Shown in pieces: positions 8,926 through 16,829 of a stretch of 64,000 nucleotides of DNA (positions are counted from its first letter, which is position 1; each line of letters opens with the position of its first letter). The notes beneath the pieces were generated by a model. It was given only the letters and a program-made list of their open reading frames with translations. It was not told where the DNA came from and ran no database searches. Both the position numbers and the translations under genes were made by a program. This DNA is from Sphingomonas carotinifaciens. Lineage in GTDB: Bacteria > Pseudomonadota > Alphaproteobacteria > Sphingomonadales > Sphingomonadaceae. The stretch spans positions 1,079,001 to 1,143,000 of the forward strand of contig NZ_WSUT01000005.1 in the NCBI RefSeq assembly GCF_009789535.1, read 5' to 3'.

Positions 8926-10901
8926 GGTGCCGGCGGCTGCAGCGCGAGGAACACCGTGCTCCACAGTTGCGCGGCGTTGGATTCGTCTGCGTCCCCCGAC
9001 GGCGCGCCGAACGGGGCGACGCGGTAGCCGCCATCCCGGTAGGCCCAGGACCAGAGTTCGGAGGTGCGCACCTCGCCCGCCGACTGGATGGCGCGCCAGA
9101 GTTGCGCGCGCGCCGCCACCGCCCTGGCGCGGACAGCGGCGGGCAGGTCGGTGCGCGCGATCTGGCGGTTCAGCCCTGCGGCCAGCACCGCCTGTTGCCA
9201 GGACCAGACGACGGTGCCGTGATAGGCGCCGGCGCCGAAGCGCGCCTGCACGTCGCGCGCGGCAAAGGCGGGGTTGGCGACGAGCAGGCCGACCGGCGTC
9301 ATCAACCCGGCGGGGAAGGGACGCATCATCGCGGTCAGCGAGCGGTCGAGCGCCGCCGCATCGGGATCGGTGAAAAGGAGCGCAAAGCCGTCATCCGAAT
9401 GCAGCACCGGCACGGGCCTGCCATCCGCCATCAGCGACAGGGCGTTGAACGTCACCGGCGCGGTCCCGAGCGCGGCAAGCGCGCCTTGCGCGGGGACGCC
9501 CACCTGTCCGGCATAGTCGCCCACCGCCTGCGCGGCGCGGTCCGCCGGGATCGTGACCGCGAACAACGGTGGCGCGGCGCGGTGCCATGCGGCGGCCTGC
9601 GCACCTGCCCTGCCGATGGTGGCGCGCTGGGCGGGGGTGCCGAAGGACTTGAGCAGCCCGGCGCGGTCGATCGCGGCGATCGCATCCAGCGCAGCGGGCA
9701 CCCACACCGCATTCACGTCATAGGCGTAGCGGCCACGCCCCAGACCTTCCTCGCTGTCGCGCCATTGCCCGGTCAGGCGGTCGCCCTTCAATCCGACAAG
9801 GCGGTCGACACCGGGCGATGCGGCAAAGGCGGCGGTACGCTCCACCACCCAGGCGAAGTTCGCCACCAGCCGGTCGCCTTGCGTCCGACCGGCGGCATCG
9901 CGGCCGTTCAGAAAGGTCGCCGCACGCGGGGCGCCGCGCCCGAGCAGCCAGGCACTGGCGACGGGGGCGAGCATGAAGTCGTCATCGATCATCGCATAGT
10001 CGTAGATCGGCGTCGCGACGCGCCCGCGGCCTTCGCGCATGTTGCGCAGCACGGCGAACTCGCCGATATCCTCCTCATGCGCGACCTCGCCATTGGCGGC
10101 GAGGCGGGCGAGCACCGCGCCCAGCCCGGCCTCCACGGCGGCGGGTTGCAGCACCGGCATCAGCAGGCGCAGGCTCATCAGCGTGTCGCGGCCGAAATAG
10201 GTGTCGAACCGCCATGATCCCGCCAGATATTTCTCGCGATAGGACAGGAATTGCAGCGCGTTGCGCGCGCGCATGTCGCTGCCCGCCTGTGCGTTCAGGA
10301 GGGCGGAGCCGGCGAGCGGGGTCAGCGGCGTCTCGCCGGTGGCGGCGGTGATCGCCAGCGTGATGCGGCCATCGGGACCGGCTTTCACCCGGTCTCCCTC
10401 GATCCTGGTGCCGCGCAGGCCCGATACCGACAGCGCATAGCCGGGGGCGCCGTCCAGCCGGTCCCGCGCCCATGTGCCCGCGCGGCCGGCGACCAGTATC
10501 TCCGCAGGCGCCTTGCCCAGCGCCTCATAGTCGCGCAGCACGCGTACCGATGACAGCACCGCCTGCCGGAAGCGCAGTTCGGGGGCATCGATGCTCGCCA
10601 CCGCCCGCAGGCCGTGAAGCCTGTCCGATGAATACGGGGTCGGCGCCTGATCGAGCCGCCATGTCACGGGCCTGGCGGTCTTCTCGAACCACAGGCCGGT
10701 GCCGCTGTTGCCGGCGGGAAAGGCGACGAGGATGCGCGGGTCGCTGCCCGAGCGGAGCAGCAGATGCGCCGCCACCGGCCCCTGGCGCAGGAACGCGTTG
10801 ATGTTGCGCCCTTCGTCGATGCGAAACGCCAGGGGGGCTTGCTGCGCGACCGCGGTGGCGGCGGTGATGGCAAGCGTGGCGGCGAGCACGAGGCGGATCA
10901 T
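8922..10901 (-). CDS. Putative six-hairpin (alpha/alpha)6 glycosidase, unclassified
   Basis: This is a secreted protein of 659 residues with a clear Sec signal peptide (about 1-21, ending AVAQQ). I prefer ATG 10901, with a weak GGGA about 8 nt upstream, over ATG 10913. The N-terminal half (about 25-205) looks like an all-beta sandwich. From about 210 it becomes helical, with SWRFDTYFGRDTL (229-241) and EVAHEEDIGEF (272-282). The FGRDT element resembles the catalytic-barrel motif of glycogen-debranching/GH15-GH63-GH133-like enzymes. I cannot place it in a named family. Its neighbours (STN receptor upstream, GH3 overlapping by GTGA downstream) support a role in periplasmic oligosaccharide breakdown. 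The function is inferred, not shown. Confidence 0.6.
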   Translation of the reverse strand: MIRLVLAATLAITAATAVAQQAPLAFRIDEGRNINAFLRQGPVAAHLLLRSGSDPRILVAFPAGNSGTGLWFEKTARPVTWRLDQAPTPYSSDRLHGLRAVASIDAPELRFRQAVLSSVRVLRDYEALGKAPAEILVAGRAGTWARDRLDGAPGYALSVSGLRGTRIEGDRVKAGPDGRITLAITAATGETPLTPLAGSALLNAQAGSDMRARNALQFLSYREKYLAGSWRFDTYFGRDTLMSLRLLMPVLQPAAVEAGLGAVLARLAANGEVAHEEDIGEFAVLRNMREGRGRVATPIYDYAMIDDDFMLAPVASAWLLGRGAPRAATFLNGRDAAGRTQGDRLVANFAWVVERTAAFAASPGVDRLVGLKGDRLTGQWRDSEEGLGRGRYAYDVNAVWVPAALDAIAAIDRAGLLKSFGTPAQRATIGRAGAQAAAWHRAAPPLFAVTIPADRAAQAVGDYAGQVGVPAQGALAALGTAPVTFNALSLMADGRPVPVLHSDDGFALLFTDPDAAALDRSLTAMMRPFPAGLMTPVGLLVANPAFAARDVQARFGAGAYHGTVVWSWQQAVLAAGLNRQIARTDLPAAVRARAVAARAQLWRAIQSAGEVRTSELWSWAYRDGGYRVAPFGAPSGDADESNAAQLWSTVFLALQPPAP

Positions 10902-10924
10902 GCTATATCCCATTGATTGGCTTG

Positions 10925-11023
10925 GTCACCCTCACCCTTCCGGCGCTGACGCGCCTCCCTCCCTCTCCCGGCGGGAGAGGGAAGGGGCCCATCGGCAAAG
11001 CCGATGGGAAGGGTGAGGGCGAC
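10925..11023. repeat. Nested palindromic (REP-like) element
   Basis: Outer arms of 17 nt (10925-10941 and 11007-11023, one mismatch) enclose two inner dyads: CCCTCTCCC-ggc-GGGAGAGGG at 10961-10981, and CCCATCGGC..GCCGATGGG just after it. It fills the gap between the TonB receptor stop and the next gene. The CCCTCTCCC/GGGAGAGGG core recurs at 36990, 53705 and 53838, so this is a dispersed element. It may also act as an attenuator or mRNA stabiliser. Confidence 0.75.
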
Positions 11024-11033
11024 CAGTCGTTGC

Positions 11034-13922
11034 TCAGAAATCGAACCGCAGGCTGGCGACTGCGTTCCGCCCGTTGATCGGCCGCGCAAAGTAGAAGTTC
11101 GATCCCGTATTCTCGTTGAACCCGCCGCGCGGATTGCCCTCGGTCAGGCCGACGGCGTTGCCGATATTCTCCACCGAGGCGTTGAAGGTGACGCCCGGCG
11201 CGACATTGACCATCACGCCGGCCGAAAACAGGCTGTAGCCGGGCAGTTCGAGCTGGTTTGAGATATCGGCATAGATGCGCCCGATCCGCCGCCAGCTGCC
11301 GTAGATCTCGCCCAGACCGTTGGGCAGCACGATGGCGGGGGTGACCGCGACGTTGATCGCGGGCGTCCGTTCCGGCTTGTTGCCGTCGAACCCTTCCACC
11401 TGGGTGCGCAGGCCTTGCGCGATCTGGTTGATGTCGATCGGGTTGCCACCCTGGAAGGCGGAGAGCGAGCGGATGTCGATCTTCGACTCCTGGATCACGC
11501 CCACCGCCTGGACGCGGAACCAGTCGACCGGCCGCACGGTCACGTCGAACTCGCCGCCCCAGACCTTGATGCCGGAATTGGCGGTAAGCTGCTGCGTCAC
11601 CGTCACGCCGTTCACCGTCGTCTGCACGTCGCGCGATTGCGGGTAATCGAGGAAGTTGGTGTAGAAACCGGTCACCGATGCCTGCACCAGCCGGCTGGAA
11701 TAGCGCAGGCCGGCTTCGGCGAAGCGCAGGTCGGTCGGGCGGTTCTGTTCCTGCGCCTGGAAGCCGGTGGCGTAGCGGCCATAGACGGCGAAACGGTCGG
11801 TGATCAGATAGTTGGCGCCCAGCGTCCAGGCGATCTTGTTGAATTCGCGGCGCTGGCGCGAAAAGGTGCCGTCGAAGCTGCCGCCGCCATATTGGGCGAT
11901 GTAGTTGTTGGCGATGATGGTGTCGTTGTCGGCGATCAGCACGCCACCGGGGGTGAAGACGCCTGCACCCGCCACCGGCACCTGTCCGACCGTGTTGCCG
12001 CCCAGCCGGTTGAACACGAAATGTTCGAAGCGGATGCCGCCGTCGATCCTGAGCTTGTCCCACAGCGTCAACTGGTCGGTGGCATAGGCGGAGATCGAGG
12101 TGAACTTGGCGCGGCTCGGCCCTTCGCCGAAGGTGCCGTAATTGAGGAAGCCGTTTTCGGTCAGCGAGCCGACCACGCCGTTGGCGGCATTGAGGGCCAC
12201 CACGTCGACGCGGCGCGCGCGGTTGCGCACGTCGGTCAGGAAGGTGGCGGCGCCCACCGCGTCGTTATACCGGCTGGAGCGGGTGAACAGCCCGCCGATC
12301 GTCAGCGAGTTGGTCGGCGTCTGCCAGGTGATGCCGGTGTCGCTGTTGAATTCCTTCACCGACGCGCGGTTGTTGCCGATCACGCTTTCGGCGATCAGGC
12401 CGTTGCCGTTGAGCGCGTTCAGCGCGGCATCGCCGCGGACGATCTGCCCGGTATCGACATAGCGCAGGCCAAGCCCAGTGGCGCCCGCCGGCGCGAAGCG
12501 GGTGAGCGTCTGCACGCTGGTCGCATTCAGCCCGGTGCCGGTGGTGCGCAGCCGTTCGGAGGCGAGTTGCAGGGCGGAATTGTCGTAGGAAAAGATCGAA
12601 TTGAAGTCGGTGCCGAAGCGCGTGTAGCGGCCACGCGCGAAGAAGTTGAAGTCGCGTCCGAAATCCTGGGTCAGGTCGTAGCCATAGGACTGCGCCCTGG
12701 TATGCACGCCGTCCGTCAGGTCGATGTCCTTGAACGACGCGCCCGTGGTCGGCGTGGTGCGCACCCGGACCTGGCCGAAGTCGCGGCTTTGCAACAGGCC
12801 GTGGGTGGCGGACAGGCCGGGGATCGATTGCGGATCGCCGACACCGGTCACCGGGATCGGCACGTAGAAGATGTTGTGATCGTCCACCACCTTGGCGGAC
12901 AGGGTCAGCCGGCCGCTGTCCCAGCGCTGCGAGATGGCGGCGCGGAACAGGAAGCCCTGATTGGCGTCATAGCCGGGATCGCGGATGCCGTCGTCGCGGC
13001 GGTAGAAGCCGCCGATCGCGATCGCGGTGTTCTCGGCGATCGGCTTGGTCATGAAGGCGTCGACGCGCGCGGTGGCGAAGCTCGACGTGGTAAGCTGGAA
13101 GGTGCCGCCCGCCTTGTCGAAATCGGGCTTGCGGGTGATGAAGTTGATGGTGGCGCCCGCGCCGTTGACGGTCAGGATGCCCGACGCGCCCGAGCGCACC
13201 GCCTCCAGCCGGTCGATATAGACTTCCTGCTTCAGGATCGTGTCGGACAGCGCATTGATGTAGAAGACGGGCAGGCCGTCCTCCTGCAACTGTACGAATT
13301 GCTGTCCGCCGCCGGCGAGGCCCCGTACCGAGAAGTTGTTCGACACCTCGCCGCCGGATCCTTCGACAAAGATGCCGGGAACCAGTTCCAGCGCCTGGGC
13401 GGTCGATCGGGGTGCCTTGCGGTCCAGATCCTCGCGCGTGGCGACGGTGATCGCGGAGGAGGAGGTCAGCACCGTCTGGCCGCGGGTGCGCGTGCCGGTG
13501 ACAATGATCGCGTCCAGCTCGTTGTCCGCCTGCTGCGTCGGGGCCTCGCCGGGCTGGTTGACGGTGTCGGCCTGCGGGGCGGCGGGGTCGGCCTGTTGCG
13601 GGCGGGTGGCGGCGGTGCGGGGGGCGGCGAGGATGGCGGTGCGTCCGTCGAACGAGGCGACGGCCAGGCCGGCCGACCCGGCGACGCGGCGGAGCGCCTG
13701 GGGTACGGCGTAGCTGCCGCGCACCGCGGCGATGCGGCGGCCGCGCGTCGCTTCCTCGGGCGCGAGCACCTGGATGCCCGCCTGCCGCGCAAAGGCGACG
13801 ATGCCGCTGGCGGCGGGCTGCGCGGCGATGTCGAAACGCCTGGTCTGCGCCGCGGCGGCGGCCGGGCTGGCGACGACGATGGCCATCAGCGATGCGGCGG
13901 TGAAGGTGGCACGAAGCGGCAT
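11034..13922 (-). CDS. STN-domain TonB-dependent receptor (FecA-type transducer)
   Basis: This outer-membrane receptor should both import a ligand and signal its presence inward. From ATG 13922, which follows a very strong GGGGAGGA, it has 962 residues; an in-frame start 11 codons upstream lacks such a site. The order is: signal peptide (about 1-26); a secretin/TonB short N-terminal (STN) domain (about 29-95, starting RFDIAAQPAASGIVAFARQ); an acidic linker; TonB box DAIIVTGTRTRG; plug; and beta-barrel ending in the aromatic SLRFDF. The STN domain, together with the adjacent FecR anti-sigma and ECF sigma genes, is the classical cell-surface signalling arrangement. The glycosidases downstream suggest a carbohydrate ligand, which is an inference. 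Confidence 0.92.
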   Translation of the reverse strand: MPLRATFTAASLMAIVVASPAAAAAQTRRFDIAAQPAASGIVAFARQAGIQVLAPEEATRGRRIAAVRGSYAVPQALRRVAGSAGLAVASFDGRTAILAAPRTAATRPQQADPAAPQADTVNQPGEAPTQQADNELDAIIVTGTRTRGQTVLTSSSAITVATREDLDRKAPRSTAQALELVPGIFVEGSGGEVSNNFSVRGLAGGGQQFVQLQEDGLPVFYINALSDTILKQEVYIDRLEAVRSGASGILTVNGAGATINFITRKPDFDKAGGTFQLTTSSFATARVDAFMTKPIAENTAIAIGGFYRRDDGIRDPGYDANQGFLFRAAISQRWDSGRLTLSAKVVDDHNIFYVPIPVTGVGDPQSIPGLSATHGLLQSRDFGQVRVRTTPTTGASFKDIDLTDGVHTRAQSYGYDLTQDFGRDFNFFARGRYTRFGTDFNSIFSYDNSALQLASERLRTTGTGLNATSVQTLTRFAPAGATGLGLRYVDTGQIVRGDAALNALNGNGLIAESVIGNNRASVKEFNSDTGITWQTPTNSLTIGGLFTRSSRYNDAVGAATFLTDVRNRARRVDVVALNAANGVVGSLTENGFLNYGTFGEGPSRAKFTSISAYATDQLTLWDKLRIDGGIRFEHFVFNRLGGNTVGQVPVAGAGVFTPGGVLIADNDTIIANNYIAQYGGGSFDGTFSRQRREFNKIAWTLGANYLITDRFAVYGRYATGFQAQEQNRPTDLRFAEAGLRYSSRLVQASVTGFYTNFLDYPQSRDVQTTVNGVTVTQQLTANSGIKVWGGEFDVTVRPVDWFRVQAVGVIQESKIDIRSLSAFQGGNPIDINQIAQGLRTQVEGFDGNKPERTPAINVAVTPAIVLPNGLGEIYGSWRRIGRIYADISNQLELPGYSLFSAGVMVNVAPGVTFNASVENIGNAVGLTEGNPRGGFNENTGSNFYFARPINGRNAVASLRFDF

Positions 13923-14012
13923 GTGAAGATCCTCCCCTCTGGTCTGGCGACGCATCTGCGTGCGTCTCGCGAGGGTAGATGGACGGCCGGGCGATTTCCG
14001 TCCGGACCGGAT

Positions 14013-14024
14013 CGAATTAATTCG
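14013..14024. promoter_or_regulatory. 12-bp perfect AT-rich palindrome between fecR and receptor
   Basis: CGAATTAATTCG is a perfect palindrome just past the FecR gene stop, in a local AT-rich spot of an otherwise GC-rich gap. About 20 nt downstream on the minus strand lies GGAAAT, which resembles the -35 of FecI-type promoters. A matching -10 is not convincing. Confidence 0.3.
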
Positions 14025-14026
14025 GA

Positions 14027-14953
14027 TCAGTTCCCCCGGAGCAGCCGGATCGCCTCCCCGTCCCGCTCGACGCGCGCATCGGTCATCGCCGCGGCGGAGC
14101 GGGCAAAGCCATCGACATCGTCGGTGCGGAACCAGCCGACGATGCGGCGATCGGCCAGTCCGGCCTCCACCGACAATTGCTGGCGGTTGTAGCGGTTGAA
14201 CTCGGCCGCGGCATCGCCCAGCGTCATGCCGTCCAGCACGATCTCGCCGCGGCGCCAGGCCAGCGCCTCGTCGATGCGCGCGGGGGCCACCTGCGCCTCG
14301 TCCGCGCCGCGATCGTCGCGAACGACGGCGCGCGACCCGGCGGTCAGGTTGAGGAAGCGCGCCGGCGCGTCCACCGACCAGACGCGCACCCGCCCCTCGT
14401 TCACCACCACTTGCGCCCGCCCCGCCAGTCGGCGCACGGAAAAGGCGGTGCCCACCGCCTGCACCCGCACCGCTCCCGCCTCCACCACGAAGGGGCGCGT
14501 GGTGTCGTGCGCGACCTGGAACCAGGCCTCGCCGCTGTCCAGCATCACCCGGCGCGCATCGCCCGCGATCGCCACGCGCGACCGGCTGTCGGTGTTGAGC
14601 AGCATCGTCGACCCGTCCGCCAGCCGCGCCGGGCGCCGCTCGCCGATCGCGGTCGCGAATGCCTGCGCCGCATCATGCTGTATCCACCAGCCGAACCCGG
14701 CAATGCCCGCCGCCACCAGCCCCGCCGTGCCCGCCAGCCAGCGACGGCGCGACATGACCGGCGGTTCGGCCGCGGCGGCGGGCAGGCCGGACAGCGAGGT
14801 CCACAGCGCCTGCGCACGGATCAGCGCCCCGCGGTGGCGCGGGTCGGCGTCCAGCCACGCGTCCAGCCCCGCATCCGGCCCGCCGCGGTCCAACCGCGCG
14901 ACCCATGCAGCGGCGGCGGCGTCAATGGCGGCGGCGGAGGGGCGTTCGTCCAT
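14027..14953 (-). CDS. FecR-family anti-sigma factor
   Basis: This inner-membrane anti-sigma regulator has 308 residues. It is expected to hold the neighbouring ECF sigma factor inactive until the STN receptor reports ligand. The N-terminal cytoplasmic FecR_N domain (about 12-55) has the WxxxL..DPRHRGALIRAQALW pattern. A single transmembrane helix follows at about 75-95 (GLVAAGIAGFGWWI). The FecR periplasmic domain (about 100-220) includes MLNTDSRSRV and a GEAWFQVAHD motif. The C-terminal STN-like domain (about 235-305) contains FNRYNRQQLSVE. Its start overlaps the sigma gene by 32 nt. Confidence 0.92.
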   Translation of the reverse strand: MDERPSAAAIDAAAAAWVARLDRGGPDAGLDAWLDADPRHRGALIRAQALWTSLSGLPAAAAEPPVMSRRRWLAGTAGLVAAGIAGFGWWIQHDAAQAFATAIGERRPARLADGSTMLLNTDSRSRVAIAGDARRVMLDSGEAWFQVAHDTTRPFVVEAGAVRVQAVGTAFSVRRLAGRAQVVVNEGRVRVWSVDAPARFLNLTAGSRAVVRDDRGADEAQVAPARIDEALAWRRGEIVLDGMTLGDAAAEFNRYNRQQLSVEAGLADRRIVGWFRTDDVDGFARSAAAMTDARVERDGEAIRLLRGN

Positions 14954-15509
14954 GTCTCATCCGTTGGCGCGTCGGCAGTTCGGCGCGCTCGTCCTCGCTC
15001 AACCCCGCCAGCACGGTGCGCAGGCTGCGGGCCAGGTCATTTTCCACGATCGTCTCGGTCACGCCCATCCGCTCGGCGATCTCGCGCTGCGACAGGCCGT
15101 CCAGCTTGCGCAGCCGCAGGATCGCGCGCGCCCGGTCGGGCAGGGCACCGATCAGCGCCTCGACATGACCGAGCAGCCCGCGCCCCGAAACGATCCGCTC
15201 CGGATCCAGCTCGTCCGCGATCAAGGCGGGCTCGATATCCGCCAACGTTCCCGCCGCCTCGATCCGCACCACGCGCGTCCGGCGGATCTCGGCCAGCACG
15301 ACGTTGCGGGCGGTCTGGAACAGATAGCGTCGTGGGTCGGCGATATGGGCGAACCCGTCCAGTTCGGCGAGGCGGCAATAGCTTTCCTGTATCACGTCGT
15401 CCGCCTGATGTTGGGGAAAGGCACCGCGCAGCCATCGACGCAGCGCCGGTTCGTGCGGCAGCACCTCCTGCGCGATCCATAGCAGCAATGGCGTGTTCGC
15501 CCGGCGCAT
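14922..15509 (-). CDS. ECF sigma-70 factor, FecI-like
   Basis: This is an extracytoplasmic-function sigma factor of 195 residues that should direct RNA polymerase to the receptor/glycosidase genes. Region 2 (about 20-88) has DDVIQESYCRLAEL and the DPRRYLFQTARNVV stretch. Region 4 (about 120-170) has the helix-turn-helix LSQREIAERMGVTETIVE. I start it at ATG 15509, preceded by GAGGGGG with a short spacer; an ATG seven codons further upstream lacks a ribosome binding site. It overlaps the FecR gene, as is usual for this pair. Confidence 0.92.
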   Translation of the reverse strand: MRRANTPLLLWIAQEVLPHEPALRRWLRGAFPQHQADDVIQESYCRLAELDGFAHIADPRRYLFQTARNVVLAEIRRTRVVRIEAAGTLADIEPALIADELDPERIVSGRGLLGHVEALIGALPDRARAILRLRKLDGLSQREIAERMGVTETIVENDLARSLRTVLAGLSEDERAELPTRQRMRHGRTPLRRRH

Positions 15510-15646
15510 CGTCCCCCTCGTCCATCCCATGATGCATGGGCGGTCCGTTTCCGTCGCAAGCGCCGCAAAATAGGGGCAACCGGGCGCAGGGCAAAGGTCC
15601 GATCCGGCGGGCGACGCGTTGGGACCAGGTTTTCAGGAGGATGCCC

Positions 15647-16657
15647 ATGACCCGCAACCATCCGACCAAGGTCGTCATCACCGGTGCGTCGAGCGGGATC
15701 GGCGCCGCAACGGCAGAAGCCTTTGCCGCGCGCGGTGCGCAGCTGGTGCTGGCGGCGCGCAACAAGGGCGCGCTGGATCTGGTGGCCGAGCGATGCCGTG
15801 CCGCAGGGGGCGAGGCGCTGGTGATCCCGACCGACGTCACCGATGCCGCGGCGGTGCAGGCGCTGGCGACACGGGCGCGCGAGCATCTGGGCGGTATCGA
15901 CCTGTGGTTCAGCAATGTCGGGATCGGCGCGGTCGGCCAATATCACGCGGTGCCGATGGAAGCGCACCGGCAGGTGATCGAGGCCAATCTGATCGGTCAC
16001 ATGCACGATGCGCATGCGGTCCTGCCCATCTTTCTGGAGCAGAAGCGCGGCATTTTCGTCAACATGATCTCGATCGGCGGGTTCCTGGCCGCACCCTGGG
16101 CCGCGGCCTATGCGGCAAGCAAGTTCGGGCTGCGCGGCTTTTCCGAGGCGTTGCGCGGCGAAGTCTCGGAATATCGCCACATCCATATCTGCGACGTATA
16201 TCCGACCTTTGTCGATACGCCCGCGATCGCGCATGCGGGCAATTACACGGGCGGCAAGACGTCGGTGCCGCCGGGCGTACTCGATCCGCGCACCGTGGCG
16301 AAGGCGGTGGTGCGCCTTGCCGACCGGCCGCGCAACACGACGGCGGTGGGCGCGCCGGCGGCGTTCATGAAGATCACGCAATTCGCCACGCCGAACCTGA
16401 GCGCGGCGATGATGAACGGCTTCATGGGACGGTATTTCGCCAGGGCCGATCCGGTGCCGGTGACCGGCGGCAACCTGTTCGCGCCGCCGGCCGATGACGG
16501 CGCGGTCGATGGCGGTTTCCGCCGGCCGGAACAGCGCCGCGCCGGGATGGTGGTGGCCGGTGCCGGCGTGGCACTGCTCGCCGGCTGGCTGGTCGCGCGG
16601 CGTGGCTCCGGGGGCGATGATGGCAGATCGAAACAATTACCCGTTCGTCTCGAGTAG
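15647..16657 (+). CDS. Short-chain dehydrogenase/reductase with C-terminal membrane anchor
   Basis: This is an NAD(P)-dependent oxidoreductase of the classical SDR family with 336 residues; the substrate is unknown. The Rossmann cofactor motif TGASSGIG starts at residue 12. The catalytic set is S142, Y155 and K159 (YAASK). The family usually ends near residue 250-270. Here a tail of about 60 residues contains a hydrophobic segment (MVVAGAGVALLAGWLVARR, about 302-320), suggesting membrane attachment. AGGAGG at 15635-15640 fixes the start at ATG 15647. The last codons and the TAG stop lie inside a dispersed repeat (16641-16789), so the natural C-terminus may have been altered by its insertion. 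Confidence 0.88.
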   Translation: MTRNHPTKVVITGASSGIGAATAEAFAARGAQLVLAARNKGALDLVAERCRAAGGEALVIPTDVTDAAAVQALATRAREHLGGIDLWFSNVGIGAVGQYHAVPMEAHRQVIEANLIGHMHDAHAVLPIFLEQKRGIFVNMISIGGFLAAPWAAAYAASKFGLRGFSEALRGEVSEYRHIHICDVYPTFVDTPAIAHAGNYTGGKTSVPPGVLDPRTVAKAVVRLADRPRNTTAVGAPAAFMKITQFATPNLSAAMMNGFMGRYFARADPVPVTGGNLFAPPADDGAVDGGFRRPEQRRAGMVVAGAGVALLAGWLVARRGSGGDDGRSKQLPVRLE

Positions 16658-16789
16658 CCGTCGAGTAGCGGCAAAGCCGCGTATCGAGACGGTGTATCGA
16701 GAGACAGATTGGCGCACGATACGGTGTCTCGATAGGAGGTCTCGATACGTCCCTGCGGGACTACTCGATCTCTACTCGACACGAACGGG
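16641..16789. repeat. Dispersed palindromic repeat, copy 1
   Basis: The element starts CCGTTCGTCTCGAGTA and ends ACTCGACACGAACGGG, so its ends are imperfect inverted repeats. The interior has further TCGAGTAG/CTACTCGA and TATCGAGA/TCTCGATA dyads. A clearly related copy lies at 55855-55980. It overlaps the SDR 3' end and fills the gap to the converging GH29 gene, where it may serve as a transcription barrier. Confidence 0.75.
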
Positions 16790-16829
16790 TTTGGGGATGG
16801 GATGAGGCGGTGGGAGGGGCTTGTGCGGA

